Shown here: piece by piece, positions 10,195 through 22,936 of the stretch
How the letters are laid out: each line of letters starts with the position of its first letter
Numbering within the stretch: the stretch's first letter is position 1
Assembly: GCA_029706075.1 (NCBI GenBank)
Contig: JAINUG010000108.1
Coordinates: 2,356,001-2,420,000 of the forward strand
Length of the DNA: 64,000 nt
Direction of reading: 5' to 3'
Source: Aldrovandia affinis
Taxonomy: Eukaryota > Chordata > Actinopteri > Notacanthiformes > Halosauridae
Translations under genes and position numbers: made by a program
The notes under the pieces: generated by a model
Database searches by the model: none
Told to the model about the DNA's origin: nothing
The model's input: only the letters and a program-made list of their open reading frames with translations

Positions 10195-11140
10195 AAAGAG
10201 AGGATGGCGATGTTTTATGGAAACCGGCAATAACACTCGTGCCGGAGCGTGGGGTGAATTCATTCAACCTTTGATCGAGCGCAAGACGAGTTCGCTCCGG
10301 GGGCTTGCAGACACTCTGCTTGCTGTGCTTTTCCGGATTGTTTTGGAACGCAGCGCCCTGGCCGCTACCCCACCGGGCCCTGGCTGTGCTCTGATGACTC
10401 CCACTTTTAAAAGTGGAAGAAAAGAATTGACACGTCGCTTTTGCATGTAATCGCAGTGCTGTTGCCCAAAGTAAAAAAGAAAAGAAAAAACATTTTCCCG
10501 CTGTGTCTTTTTGATCTTCATTCTATTAATTTGTCAGAGGACACGCGGCGTCTAAAAGCAATCCGCCTCTGTAGGTGGAAGTGCACCTGACGGCTATTCA
10601 ACGAGCGAGTGGCTGTCTAATAAAAAATATATTACACACTTATTAAACAAATAAGCCATTATTTGAAATAATTTTCCTCCCCGCCGGCTCTCAGGGCCTT
10701 GCTCGTCTTTGAGGACTACATTTATAGACTGGTGGACACGGTTTGTAGCGAGCCCCCTGAGAACAGCTCCCTGGCTGACGCTGAGGCTTGTGTTTATGGA
10801 GAGCGTCTTCCCCTTCTGTGGATCTGTCAGTTTGGGTTACCCAGAGCCGCCGTCCCCCCGTCTTCCCCATGGCGCTGTGGATTCGCAGTGATTTTTCATC
10901 ATGACGCCTTAAAATGAACTTTAGTGTGATGAGCGCTGCCGTGTGACGTCGCTAAATGCAGTCCCGCTTATCTGGATGGATGAGCACGCCGATGTGAATA
11001 GCCAGCAGGAAGGAAGGGGGGTGGGGGGGGGGGTGGTGCATGTAGGCCTGTGTTGTGCGTGCCGCTGAAGGTTCTGCCTTTCCAGGCGTGCAGAGAACTC
11101 CTAACCTGCTCACTATTTAAGCAGTGATCTCATAAAGAGG
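10195..11140. other. GC/CpG-rich unique island
   Basis: CG dinucleotides are frequent (for example 'gatcgagcgcaagacgag', 'acacgcggcgtc', 'gtgacgtcgctaaatgcag' including a CRE-like TGACGTC). The sequence is not a recognisable repeat. Overlapping short frames on both strands (10217-10450, 10264-10521, 10699-10917) have no recognisable domains, so this reads better as a CpG island or regulatory module than as exons. An AT-rich gap at about 10620-10675 divides it in two. A long G run is at 11008-11036. Confidence 0.4.
11008..11036 (+). repeat. G-rich run with G-quadruplex potential
   Basis: The run begins ggaaggaaggggggtggggg and goes on to more than ten further G before tggtg. Several G tracts of three or more in 30 bp are enough for a quadruplex by the usual pattern rule. 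It sits at the edge of the CpG-rich island. Confidence 0.7.
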
Positions 11141-11463
11141 AGAAACACGCATGAGCGATGGTGTTCAGGTGCGAAGTTTGAAGTTGACAAAATGGATTTT
11201 TTATCTTTTATTGATGCAAATAAAAAATTAATCAAGCAGTGGAAATGACTGAAGCCCTTGGGGTAAGCATGGCAGTTTAATATAAAATGGCGCTGAGCTC
11301 ATAAACATTAAGATAGTGAGTACGAATCCCCTGTCCATTGTGAATACAATAAAGCTGAGTCGGTGTGTTTCTCTATGTCTCCCTTGGTCTGCAGCGTTAG
11401 TGCCACAAGTAAACACCATGCTATGACAACAAGTTTGTATCACTGTTGCTCAAAACTGACTTC

Positions 11464-11695
11464 TTACATTTACATTTACATTTTAGGCATTTAGCAGATG
11501 CTCTTATCCAGAGCGACTTACACAGTTTACATTTCTTTACATACAATCCATTTATACAGCTGGATATTTTACTGAAGCAATTCAGGCTAAGTGCCTTGCT
11601 CAAGGATACAACAGCAGTGCCCCACCTGGGAATTTAACCAACAACCTCTGAGTTGCAAGCCCAGTTCTCTAACCATTACACTACACTGCCAGCCC
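11464..11695 (-). mobile_element. SINE with L2-type LINE tail, diverged full-length-like copy
   Basis: On the plus strand it opens with ttacatttacatttacattt, then 'aggcatttagcagatgctct' and 'tatccagagcgacttacaca', the reverse complement of the fish LINE/SINE tail. It continues through 'gtgccttgctcaaggatac' and ends 'ccattacactacactgcc', where a worn tRNA-like head (read on the minus strand as 'ggcagtgtagtgtaatggtt') is visible. The flanking frame at 11446-11637 is a shadow. Confidence 0.88.
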
Positions 11696-11699
11696 GCAT

Positions 11700-14250
11700 T
11701 GTATGTTGCTGTGGATAAGAGAGTCTTGCTAAATGAATGTAATGTAATGTCATGACAACCACTGAAACAATGCACAGCAGACCTGTCTGGGCATGTGAAG
11801 ATCAGTACTGCATGCTTCCTTTTCTTCTGTGCATATTGTTCAGCTGTCCCTGGCCTGCCCGTAGGGCCATCAGTGACAGTGTATTTTGATTATACCAATC
11901 AGTTCATAATATGTATGGCTTCCCTTTGTCTTGAATAGTTGAATAGTTGGTGTATAACTTGAATAGTTTGTGTATAACGGAGGACAATGCATTCATTAAA
12001 ATGAATGACAATTTGATGGTATTAAAGGGCAAAGGCTTCGATTGTTTTTCGTAGACTTGCTGATTTTCAAAAGTTAACGGAAAACTGCTTGTCAAATTTA
12101 AAGTTGACAACATCACAATTAAAATGCCAAGCCTTTAGTTATTAAATGTGCACATACTATTCAAATTCATCTCATTGACCTAACATTATGACTCATCTCT
12201 GGTCAAAAGACACTAAAGACACATCTCTAGTTAAATTACTAGAGCACTAAATTGTCCTCTAGGCTTAGGCTTAATACAGACCTGTATCTGAAATTACTGT
12301 ATGGAAAATTGGGTACTGTTTCCTCTTAAAGGTATATGTTCAATGTGTGTGATGTGTTCACCAATGCAGCATTTAAAAATCGAGCCATTCTGTGTGTGTT
12401 TATGTGTGTGGGGCTATTTTATGCCTTAGTGTGTCTGTTTGTATGTGTGTATGGTGTGTGCATATGCATGTGTGCGTGTGTTTTGTCATATTTTGGAAGA
12501 AAGAGGTGGATCTTACCCAAACAGTGATGTCAGAAAGTCATGGGTCACATGCTGAAATAATCACAGACCCCGTCGCTCTCCTCCATGACTTTCAAATCAC
12601 GTTGCTCTCACCAGCTCTTTCTGTGGCATTCCTTAGACCCAGTCAGCCAATCAGAGGGACAGGCCCATCGTTCTGGGGTGAAGGGCAGGGTAATGACCCC
12701 TGGTTTCCATACCACTGCTGGCAACAAACTTTGCTTTGGAAAAGAGAGGGGCAGGTGAGAGTCAGGCCACATTCAGACCGTTTGCATTTTAAAACATGCC
12801 TGTAGCGATAATTAATGGTAATTAACATTGTCACGAGCAGCACTTAGTATGGGCCAGCATTCACAGCGTGAGAGTGGAACGCGTAATTACGGCTGTACAA
12901 TGTCACAATTTGCATGTACAGCCCGACATAACTGGATTGTTTCATTTTTTGGGGGCATCTGTGCCCTCAGAATTGATGTACAATATAAAAGCCATGTTCC
13001 AACAGTCCTGTAATCCTGGATTAGTATCCATTGTTCATGACCCATTGTATGGTTAAAATTCTCACAGCTGCCATTTTATTGTGGCAAGCATTTGTAGTCC
13101 TAATGTCTGAAATATATGAATCATTCAAGCACTGACACAGGCGATAGAGATTCGTATTAGTCATTCATTAGATTGGCCTTCATTAGATTTCCCTTTGACC
13201 CCAGCCATTATAATATAATGCACTGAAATGCAGAGACAATTATCATATCATATCAAATCAATACCAAGGCATTCTTGTGTCTATATGATCATTGATGCGA
13301 TGTCACTTAGACCACTATTGCGTAAATAATAAATATAAGCTAAGGCAGAAAAATATTTTCTGCAACCTTTTAAAGGTCTGCATTCATGGGACAAAAATCA
13401 ATTGCATCTAATTGGAGCTTGGAAATTAATTAAAAGTTGTCTGGTAAGTCTAGTTAAACGTGTTTGAAATAGAGCCCCTAGATCCATCATGGAGTCACAC
13501 ATCAAGTTATTGGCCCTCACAAGCTGACTGAAAAATTCACTTTATTTAAACAAACACTTTCTACCCTTAAAATGATAAATGAAATGTGGTTCACACACAG
13601 TTAAAATCTCTAATACATTACAAAAGAAAAATGTTCACCTCAACAGTTTAAGCTGTATTACAGTCTACGGTTATATCATTCTCTCAGCTTTAATATTTTC
13701 TGTGTTGTGATATTTTGAATATCATTCTTGGTTTTCTGGAACCTTCTATTAACATCATATGCCCATACAATTAAGTAAATAGAGGTCAATCATACAAAAA
13801 AGAACATCTCCCTTTCTGCAGCTTTTAAATCGCGTTGACATTTTTCAGCTATTAATTGCCGGGATTGACCTTTCTCCTGCCAACTTTTGGTAACGATGAC
13901 CTTAATATTGCCTTGACTCATGCTGGATGTAGTGTAGAAGAGGGAAAACAGGAAGCTACATTTCCTGAGGCTTCCTGTGACATTTCAAAGAGAAACCAAA
14001 CCAATCCTGTGACTGTGAAAGGCTATGAAACAAGACGGTCATTGTAAAGCCTGCATCAATAGATGTGTTTAATTTGCACATTATATTATTGCAGTTTGTC
14101 AACTGAACTTTTAAAACAGAATGTCATAGGACAAAGGTGTTTTGCAAAATGTTAACAGCTTTGCAAGACAGGTCATATTCAAATGGACGTGGATATGGTT
14201 TTCTGTCACTCAAATAGCAAAGGTTCTGTTTGTGCTGCAGTGATCCTGCC
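11700..14250. other. AT-rich unique DNA with a TG-rich stretch
   Basis: A TG-rich low-complexity stretch lies at about 12385-12485 and gives rise to a chance frame (12392-12805). Around 12840-12915 is a small CpG-bearing patch. No gene is recognised. Confidence 0.4.
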
Positions 14251-14254
14251 TTTT

Positions 14255-14335
14255 GTTTGTACTTTGAACAGTTTTTAACCAAGATTAAGGCTATTCCTGG
14301 ACTAAAAGGCACTTTAAATAGAGAATCTCTATTAA
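14255..14335. repeat. Short interspersed repeat remnant
   Basis: 'ccaagattaaggctattcct' then 'ggactaaaaggcactttaaa' and 'tagagaatctctatta' resemble a common fish repeat module with 'taagcctagtcctggactaaaa'. Only the one module is present, so class and ends are unresolved. Confidence 0.45.
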
Positions 14336-14552
14336 TGATTAATGAAAGAATATGTCGGTAAAATATAAGAAAGTTGCAGTGAACCAAGAGGAAAATTAGT
14401 GAAAGGTAGTGAAAAATAAAAATGGAAACACAGATGTAAAGGCACCAGCGTGGGTCTGTATGTGCCGTGGCATGGAGACTACCAGTGTCTGGAATTCTAC
14501 AGGAGGGACACAATATCACTCTTCTATGAGAAAGTCAATCAACTTAGTTTAG

Positions 14553-14935
14553 TTGATGCTAACGCTTAATTGATGGAAGTAGAAATCGCTGCCTCAGGCA
14601 TCGTTCCAGAATATTCCATGAATGCCTGATTGGGTTCAGATCTGGACACCGAGAAGGCCATGATATATGGAGAATATCAGTGTCATGCTACTCCTCAAAC
14701 CATTGGGCAACTGCTTGTGCTCTACGGATGGGGGCATTGTCATTTTGAAAGATACCCCTGTTTGCAGGAAGGAAATGCTGTAACAGGACCATTAATTAAC
14801 AATAGACATTGACCTGGCCTTCTAAGGGCATGAGTACACCCAAAACATGCCAGGACAATGCACCCACACTATTGCAGAACCAATATTAGAACCACGATTG
14901 CCAATCAGGATAGCTGCATAGCTTTTGCTTGGGGT
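14553..14935 (+). mobile_element. Non-coding DNA-transposon-like repeat remnant
   Basis: The text 'gttccagaatattccatgaa', 'gattgggttcagatctgg', 'ggccatgatatatggag', 'caaaccattgggcaactgc' and 'ccatgccaggacaatgcac'-type strings match, from memory, a repeat widespread in teleosts that carries a decayed Tc1-like transposase on the opposite strand. No intact frame survives. Ends are not visible. The assignment needs a repeat-library search. Confidence 0.5.
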
Positions 14936-17807
14936 TGTAGACACACTTTGAAACGGATGTATCTTTTGGAAATATGATCACTATACTAATAATTTGTTGT
15001 CTGCTTGTTGGAAAAATAAAGTGATTGAATTCACTAAAAAAAGATGCTTTGCTTTGTTACTACGTTTACTTGCCTTTATGTTAGGAAAATGTATTTGCAG
15101 TTAGATTGTTGACACATGTAGTTGTATTACCTCATATGCTGCCACAGATGCACTTTATTCCTGATTGTATACATTCACAAATATGCAACATGCTCTTTGG
15201 CACCTATTTTAGTTTGAGACTGTTTAGGCAACTTCCTTCACAATCCATTAGTGAGTATAATAATTATAAACATTACACAAGGCATCAGTTAGTCTTTTGT
15301 GAAACTCACACTAAATCTGACAAGTGTCCTTATATGGTAGTATTATAATGAAAAATAACTATTTTCTACGGATTTAATCCTTGATCTCATAAATGGACTT
15401 GTCCGAATAATTTTCTGGAAATGTAATTTTATTATACGTTTAGTTACCCTTTGAGAAATTATAAAGTCAGATATTGCCAGAAGAAACACTTCAATATACT
15501 GCATAGCAAACAACCTTTTAGAAATGTTTTTGTATTTTGCAGCTAAGACTAAACACATTAGCATTCTGCATGGTAGTTGTCATGAGGAACAATACGAAAA
15601 CAGAATCTTTAATATCTCCTGTATAAATTTCTGCCAATTGAGCAGTAAACAGTGGTATGTGGAAGGTTTGAATTCCTTACTGGCTTTCAACACAGGTACT
15701 TTTAGCAAGAATACTTGTAAGGTAATTGCAATAAAGAACAACACTGGTTTGAATCAATGCTCTATAATGACTTTGAATGGGAATGAATTGGAGGCAATGC
15801 CAAAAGCAATGTCAGATATTTTACTCAATCTCTGGCGAATATCTGAGCAATTGAAATGAATTAATCCCGAATTAACTGTTTGCATGTTAGGCGAGCTATG
15901 GAAGTATATGTTTACATATCAGAATCACATTATCTGGATAAACTCATTTTTGATTTGTACAGTGTCTTACTGAGTAACACCAACCACTTACTAAAAGTCA
16001 TTGTTTGCTTTGCACAATTTTTCTTGTGAGCCCCTGCCCTTATGCCCTCAGAGTCAAAAAGTGCCCTTTTTCTGGCTGGTGTTAATTGTATTTTATTTGT
16101 TCTTTATTTGTTATTGAAATTCTATCAAATATAAAGAGGGAAATATATAGTAGTATCCGAAAAAATACACCTTATCAATTTAAAAACTACTCTGCTCTCC
16201 AACCCCCGCCTTCCAAATGGTTTTGTCTCAATCAATCAATCAACATCTTCCGACATTCCAAATACAACCCACTTACTTACTTTTTATGTTATATATCCGT
16301 TAAAAAAACCATGAAGTAGGCCAGTAGGACTTGCCACTTTCACGCTGTAATTTTGCGAGCAAGTAAGCTAGTCTAATTATCATTAAAACGAAGTTATCTC
16401 CGTCATGGAGCATACAAATATGCAATTAGCAGGTAGTTACGTTTTGCATAGTTTTGCTAGTTTAGTGTAGTCACCCCATTTTCTTTATAGCCAGTTTTCT
16501 AAAAACATGATGTTTAAAAGTGTATTATTGTTTGGGCATGTAGCACTGCCAGTGTGTTTCCCTGTTAAAATAAAAGTTTAAATCAATCAATCAATCAATC
16601 CATTTTGATTGGGAAATAAGAAGCAGTATAAACACTGCTAGAAGAGGCAAATACACCTGTCTCCAATGAAAGGCAAAATACTTCTCACCTCCCTGACCCT
16701 GGATAATTATATAAAAGGGTGTGTTTATGGAGTGTGTGCGTGCGTTTTTTGAATATAATATAATACTGTGGTTTCTTTTCCTCTCAGTGAGATGCTCAAG
16801 AACATGTTACTACAATCAAACTGTAGTTCAGTAGTTGTACCATATGTCGCATTTATAAAATATATGCAGTGTAACAAAATGATACAGAACATGAAAACAA
16901 AAGGAAGTTTTGAAACCCCAAATTCAGGGGGCTTATGTATCAAGCATGTCAGAGTAGGACTGCTGATCTAGAATCTTATCATGACTTATAATGAAAGGTA
17001 AAACAGGTCCCAGGTCAGCACAACTCTATGCTGACATTTTGGCCCAGGTCTAGGCTTTTAATTTGTGTTTAACACTGAACACTGACTGACTGCATTACTT
17101 ACACTGACTGACTTGCATTACTACATCAAATCTGTGGTTTCTTCATGGAATAATGTGCTTCAGTAGAATTTAAACAGGTCCCATGTTATGAACATAGTGT
17201 GTGATTATGGATGGCGGAGGTATGGCAACATCGGGGTGGGAATAGTGCGCGTCGGTGGGGTGAGTGCCCTTTTTTTTTGCTTGAGCTCCTGCCCCCCAAA
17301 ATGTCTGTGCATGGCCCTGATGATTAGACAGGCTCAACTAGATATTGTCATACTGTGCTCAACCATAGACGGTGAGAAGAAGAGGAGTAAAAGGGAGTTA
17401 AACAAATGTATTCATTATGAACTTTACGACCATCGTTTGATTATGTCCAATTCTCTCAAAGTTGCAAGCAGAAATGTGCTTTCAAACCCCATCAGACCAG
17501 TTCTGTTTGACACTGTCGTTGCCATGTTTCTGAATGAAGGACGTGACATAAACTGATGGACATGTGCACAAAAAAAGTAGGTATTCTGATTGAGGAAGAA
17601 TTCTATATATTCCAAACGGGTGTTTAAATGCCTATATAACGAATTATCAAAGGTTTAGCCAACCCTTCCACTCTGAAAAAAATTGCATTTGGAAAGCAGT
17701 TGTCCAGGCTACTCTATTCCGATTACAGTGTTTATATGATAGTTTATTTCGATTGAATGTTAATTATGACTAATAACGGATTATTAGGCTGCATGTAAAC
17801 GCAGTAA
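14936..17807. other. AT-rich unique DNA
   Basis: Contains two short AATC/CAAT runs (16227-16245 and 16583-16600). Frames at 15524-15859 (111 codons) and 17188-17556 (122 codons) have no recognised domain. Strings at about 16025-16070 and 17255-17320 share 'gtgccctttttt' and 'gcccctgccc' wording in different orders and may be two fragments of one repeat. Nothing else is recognised. Confidence 0.35.
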
Positions 17808-18262
17808 TTTGCACAACCAAAGCATAAATCAAGAACAGAAATCACGAAATGAGATTATCCTAATTGTTCTTTTTGACCTTAATTTTCTGACACTTATTTA
17901 CAAATACAATTCTTGTTTAGCCCAAGTGTTAAGAAATTCATTCGATTTAATGCTTAGTTTGTAGGCTTTGGTTGTGCAAAACAAATCACGAAATAAGATT
18001 ATCCTAATTGTTCTTTTTGACCTTCATTTTCGGACACTTATTTACAAATAAAATTCTTGTTTAGCCTAAGTGTTAAGAAATTCATTCGATTTAATGCGTA
18101 GGCTTTGGTTGTGCAAAACAAATCACAAAATTAGATTATCCTAATTGTTCTTTTTGACCTTCATTTTCGGACACTCATTTACAAATACAATTCTTGTTTA
18201 GTCTAAGTGTTAAGCAATTGATTTGATTTAATGCGTGGTTTGTAGGCTTTGGTTGTGCAAAC
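17808..18262. mobile_element. Inverted-end element holding three ~140-bp tandem copies
   Basis: Three direct copies begin at 17839, 17983 and 18120 (spacings 144 and 137). Each contains 'gattatcctaattgttct' and 'ttttgacctt', then 'cttatttacaaata' and 'aagtgttaag', and ends 'gtaggctttggttgtgcaaa'. The left edge 17808-17823 (tttgcacaaccaaagc) is the exact inverse of the terminal gctttggttgtgcaaa at 18246-18261, so the array is framed by inverted ends. This suggests a MITE whose interior amplified in tandem, or a small satellite seeded from a MITE. No protein is encoded. Confidence 0.8.
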
Positions 18263-19530
18263 GATCCTTTTGACCTTCTATTGTGGAATAAGAGTATAAA
18301 GCCACCAGCATCAGTCGTTCTGCTTCATTCACATGAAGAGCAGGGCAGACACGACTCATTTCAAGAGATGGTATAAATTACATGAAGTGCTCGCATTAGT
18401 TGAAGAGGGCACTGACCAGGCACACACACTATGTAGGCCACATTTCCTGTTAGTTTAAGATGATATTCACTTTTACATGAATTTGGGTGCTATTGTTTTT
18501 TGGAGTATCAAATATTTTAAGTGCGTTTTAAGCGTTTCAATAGTGACTTGACTGTAGCCCAATGCATATTCAGCAATGTATTAAAATAAGACTGCTGTCT
18601 TTATTGTGCTTTTAAAAAACCCTTCTCAAAAAAGCTGAAGAGTGTGTTGAATGAAAAGTTATTGACATTTGATTGCAACGTGATGCATTTTCACGATGTA
18701 ATAAGAGAGAGTCCCTAGAGATGAGAGGTGGAGTATTGATCCAAACAATGACAACTGTAGTTGAGGAATTGCTGAGATTCTGAACAATATATCTGAGAAA
18801 CATCACTTTAGCCGTTACCTCCCATTTATCTCCGTTCAAACGGGTTATTCTTGATTGGTTAGGTCTATTGACAAAATTATTTTGTTCACACATTTTTTTA
18901 CCCTTGAACGAAAATACAAAATATAATGTACTTACAAAAATGCACTTCTTAGCCAAATGCTTTGGTTGATTTAAAAAAAATTCAGATTTTCAGATTTGTG
19001 CATAAGTAAGCCCAGAGAACATTTACACAAAAGAAAAATGCAATTTAAGGTTACAGGCTTAGATGATGTTAGACACACTCGAATGAATCTGATTGATTAA
19101 TTCAGCCATCTGTTTGGATGTCTCACAAATAAAGTAGCATTTTTTAAATGACTACACAGGATTAGATGTGTGGAAAAAAGAGAGCAGCTGAACTAAAAAC
19201 AGCCTTCCATAGTTCATATACTGTAATAATGCTGGCACACCATTTCCTATGCTTAAAAGGCACCTGACACGCCAGTAACAACTTTGCAGAAACACCACTA
19301 ACTACATCCATGATCTGTCCAAGATACTGCTACTAGCTAGCTCCAACTGCTGCCACATGATAGACAGTTACCTATTTGGCCAGTCAGCTAGCTAGCCTGG
19401 CAGTCCTTCTAGACACAAAGCTACGCTTTCCCATCTACATATGGGGGCTCGAAAATACAAAAGAGATAAAAAGTTATTCTTCTTTTCCTGCTTCTTCTTC
19501 TGCTGCTGTGTAGGACAATACATTGCAGCT
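18263..19530. other. AT-rich unique DNA
   Basis: No gene or clear repeat is recognised. The minus-strand frame at 18612-18956 (114 codons) has no motif. Confidence 0.4.
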
Positions 19531-20200
19531 ACAGTCAGATCCAGAATTATTGGTAACCTTTATGAAAATGAGCAAAAAAGGCTGTATAAAATAAACAATA
19601 CAAATAATATTATCTTATACTAACACAATTGTTCAGAGAAAAATATTTTCTTTAACACGTAATATCTTTACAAAAAAGTCACAATTATTGCCACCCCATA
19701 TAATTATTTTAAATACAATCCAACAAAAATACATCTGCATTAACATTTTTGTTTTGGTTCAAGTCTGCAGACTGAGATGGCCATTGCAAAACAGTCATTT
19801 TTGGTCAATTAACCATTTCTTGGTTGATTTTGAGATATGTTTGGGATAATTGTCTTGCTGAAAGACCAATTTGCGGCAAGGTTTCAGCTTCTTGGCAGGG
19901 GGAACTAGGTTTTTAGCCAAAATGTCTTAGTGTTTGCTCGATTTCATGATTGTATTGACCTTAACAAGAGCCCCAGGACCAGTAGATGCAAAAAACCCAT
20001 AACATCAAAGATCCACCACCATATTTAATCTTAGGTACAGGGTCATTTCAACATAAGCATCCTTCTTCCAACGCAAAAACCCACCGCTGGTGGGCATGAC
20101 CAAAAGCTAAATTTTGGTCTCATCTGACCATAACACCTGGCTATACAAATATCCTTGCCCAGGGAGGCTGCTCCAAATACTTAAAACAAGGGTGCCAATA
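19531..20200 (-). mobile_element. Tc1-like transposon remnant
   Basis: The left edge reads 'acagtcagatccagaattat' then 'tggtaac' and the right side 'gggtgccaataattgtg', a worn inverted pair of the kind at the ends of fish Tc1-like elements. The interior has the familiar text 'agatccaccaccatattta', 'tggtctcatctgaccataac' and 'tttgggataattgtcttgct', which is non-coding on the plus strand and corresponds to decayed transposase-strand sequence on the minus strand. No open frame remains. Family recalled, not searched. Confidence 0.65.
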
Positions 20201-21048
20201 ATTGTGAAACCTTTTCTTTTTGGAAAGAAATGTATAATTTGAAAAATACATCTCAGTAATGGAATTATATGTTTTCTGCAGTGTTTTTTGGTGATGTTTA
20301 GGGTCAGGTGCCCTTTAACTGTGGAAATGAAGGAGGAGACAAAGAGTTTGTAAGATTTTTTGTTCTACAATATATAATCTGACATGGTCATATATGTAGT
20401 AATCTACAGAATTCAGGACGTGGTACACAATAATTAATTCAGACTGCAAAACAAATGAGCAATGTTTAATTGACAGAAGAACTGCATTAATATACAAACA
20501 ATGACAGAAGAATATTATTAAAATTATACTTGGCAGCTATTTGCATGGAGAGTGAATTAGTGTTACCCTCTCCCCTGTGAATTCATGTTTTAGTCCAAAT
20601 ATCTCCATGCAGTGGGGGATATAGGTGTCAACACAATGCACGGTTCTTTTAGTTGTTCCTTCTTGTCGCCTCCTCTGTCTCCTCCATCCATGTTTTCTTT
20701 TCTGATATCTTAATAGCATAATGCTGTCTATGAATAGCTGTCTCCAGGTTTAACCAAGGAAACAGGTTTCTCCCATTGTTCACACTCACCACCAAGCCAA
20801 TTCCGTAGATACAGAAGTGGGGTAATGCTACAATTAGGTACATGCCTGGGACCATGAAACTCGTCCTTGTAGACAGCACACTGCTAACACTTGAGGGGAT
20901 GCAGCTGGTAGCACCTGTGACCTATTTGACTATTTTCACCACGCTTCATCATCTGTTTGAACAAATGTAGAACGTGTGTATTAATGAACAATTTAGAGGA
21001 AAAACTTCACATGTGCATGTTACAATACATCACATACTGTATGTACAC

Positions 21049-21079
<31 letters not shown>

Positions 21080-22267
21080 ACCATTAGCCTGTGGGAACCT
21101 AGTGTGTTGTTAGGAGGAGAAATCTAGTTCCTTGTGCATGCAAATACCCATGAGAGGGATTGACCTATTTCAGCTTGAGCTGTTCAATTTGGACCTGCTG
21201 TGGACATGATTTGTCAAAGCTGCACACCAGTATCCTTCACATGAAGCATTACACACTTCTCCATTGGGACATCCACAGCCTTCCTGCAAATAGATACTCT
21301 GATACTAATGAGAGATTTGTGGACAAGGGATGAATAACTTCGAGCTGAGATCACCCAGTTTCAGCTGTCAGATTCAGGATTTAATATATTGTACTCATTG
21401 TGAAATTTGTTTTCACAACTCACAGTCAATATATCTATATACATCGAGAAGAATACATTTACATTTACATTTTAGAATACAGTGAAACATTCTGCACACG
21501 ACACATCATCCCACAGTTTGGCCCACTTGATACGCAGACCCTCATCATTTGAGGTAACAACACACACTCCCTCAAGTCTGCATGACAAGATTTACATAGC
21601 TTGGCTCTCAACAGGAAATACAAATGCCAAAAAAGAACCCCTTTCCTAAAAAGGGCCATGGTAGAATGATCGATTTGGTGAACTGATATGACTTTCTAAG
21701 GAATAAAACAGAATATATCAGCACACTATTGAACTGTCATTTGATGAATAAATCCATACACACACTTCGTAAATCTGTCCTTTCAAATATTGTGACCTTG
21801 AAATCTAGACCAGCCCACGGTCCATTCCATTTAGCGTGACTGGCTGACGTATTGGTCAATTATAGTAAAAAGTCCCGTCGAAGCATTCTTCGGGTTGATA
21901 GGAGTGCTCGGAACATTAGAAAGACGACATAATATGCAAAGTGATATGTGATGGCGATGGACCAAGGGAAACTTATTTTGTATAATGCACAAGTATACCC
22001 TTGAGAACTTTGCGGAGCTTTAACGTGACTCTTCTGGCTTGGCGCATTCTGGCACGTGACCAAACCTTTAGCCTGTGTATTTGTGCTATATCGATACAGT
22101 GGCTTCGTAGGCCTGACAGACTTTTATGGGTGTCACTTTCATTTGCAGCTGGGCAGAAGGAAAATCACTATTCCATACTAATTTAAATTTACTGTCACAG
22201 AACTCAATTAAGGACATCGGTTCACAGCTCCAGTCATCTGTTTCACTGCATGCACATTTAAAGCAGA
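20201..22267. other. AT-rich unique DNA
   Basis: An AC microsatellite lies at 21045-21081, and a lone ttacatttacattt tail relic at 21457-21475. No gene is recognised. Confidence 0.4.
21045..21081 (+). repeat. (AC)n microsatellite
   Basis: A run of AC units interrupted once by 'aaac'. Confidence 0.9.
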
Positions 22268-22420
22268 CAATAAAATATATGCCATTTAGCAGATGCTTTT
22301 ATCCAAAGCGACTTACACTAGTGAACGCATACATGTTTCAGTATATGGGGTCCATATATGACCTCACAACCTATGCGTTGCCAACGCCATACTCTACCCA
22401 CTGTGCCACAGAGAACCACC
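22268..22420 (-). mobile_element. tRNA-derived SINE, family SINE-2, copy b
   Basis: On the plus strand the inverted tail 'gccatttagcagatgctttt' and 'atccaaagcgacttacac' comes first, then 'tgaacgcatacatgtttcag', then the head ending 'ccacagagaaccacc'. The B-box region is damaged ('tatgacctcacaacc' instead of the intact form in copy a), so the internal promoter is probably dead. Confidence 0.88.
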
Positions 22421-22538
22421 AATAAGGTGCATCAGAAACATGTAGCTTTAATGAGACACCATACAGTTTTCTAGTTTGTAGGAAGTATCAACATCAACAA
22501 TATCAAAGTATTTCAACTGAAATGCACTTTGTGTGTTT

Positions 22539-22552
22539 AAAATGTTTTGTTG
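22539..22552 (+). repeat. Left target-site duplication of SINE-1 copy D
   Basis: aaaatgttttgttg occurs here and again at 22937-22950, exactly flanking the SINE. Confidence 0.9.
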
Positions 22553-22936
22553 GGACCCCGGATGACGTAACGGTAAAAGCACTCGCCCAGAGTGCAAGTT
22601 GCCCACTGTGGCCGGGGTTCGATTCCTGGCTGCGCCAGTCCGGCTCAGGCTGGAAGTACGCTAGGGGCGGCAATTGGCTGTCTGCCCCAGGGAGGGGGGA
22701 GGGAAGCCGGCATGAGCTCACTGAGCTTCTCTGAGCTGTATCGGAATCACGGTCGGCAACTGGTGAGTTCTGTCTCGGAGGAGGCGGTTTGTCACCCATG
22801 CCTCTACCGGTATCAAAATAGCCCGGCAGTGGGCTTGTGGGTGGGGGATAGTTGTGATAATGAAGGGTACAATTGGACACCAAATCGGACAGAAAAATGG
22901 GGGGAAAAATCTGATAAATATTATATATATAAAACA
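22553..22936 (+). mobile_element. tRNA-derived SINE, family SINE-1, copy D (young)
   Basis: Full-length plus-strand copy. The head is 'ggaccccggatgacgtaac' with the A-box-like region, then ggttcgattcc (22616-22626, perfect B box), 'ggcggcaattggctgtctg', 'ccagggaggggggaggg', 'ctgtctcggaggaggcgg', 'gtacaattggacaccaaatc' and an A/T-rich tail ending in ATAT and A runs. The 14-bp perfect target duplication fixes both ends. All overlapping frames on both strands are shadows. Confidence 0.95.

Noticed and set aside
12392..12805. 137-codon plus-strand frame rich in V, C and M
   Set aside because: The N-terminal part is translated TG-rich low-complexity DNA and the rest has no recognised domain.
15524..15859. 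111-codon plus-strand frame
   Set aside because: No recognised domain. Length is compatible with chance in 64 kb of AT-rich DNA.
17188..17556. 122-codon plus-strand frame
   Set aside because: No motif, a poly-T/cysteine stretch from repeat-like text at 17255-17320, and no splice or promoter evidence.
17839..18262. CRISPR-like direct repeats
   Set aside because: Units are about 140 bp, contiguous without spacers, and lie in vertebrate DNA.
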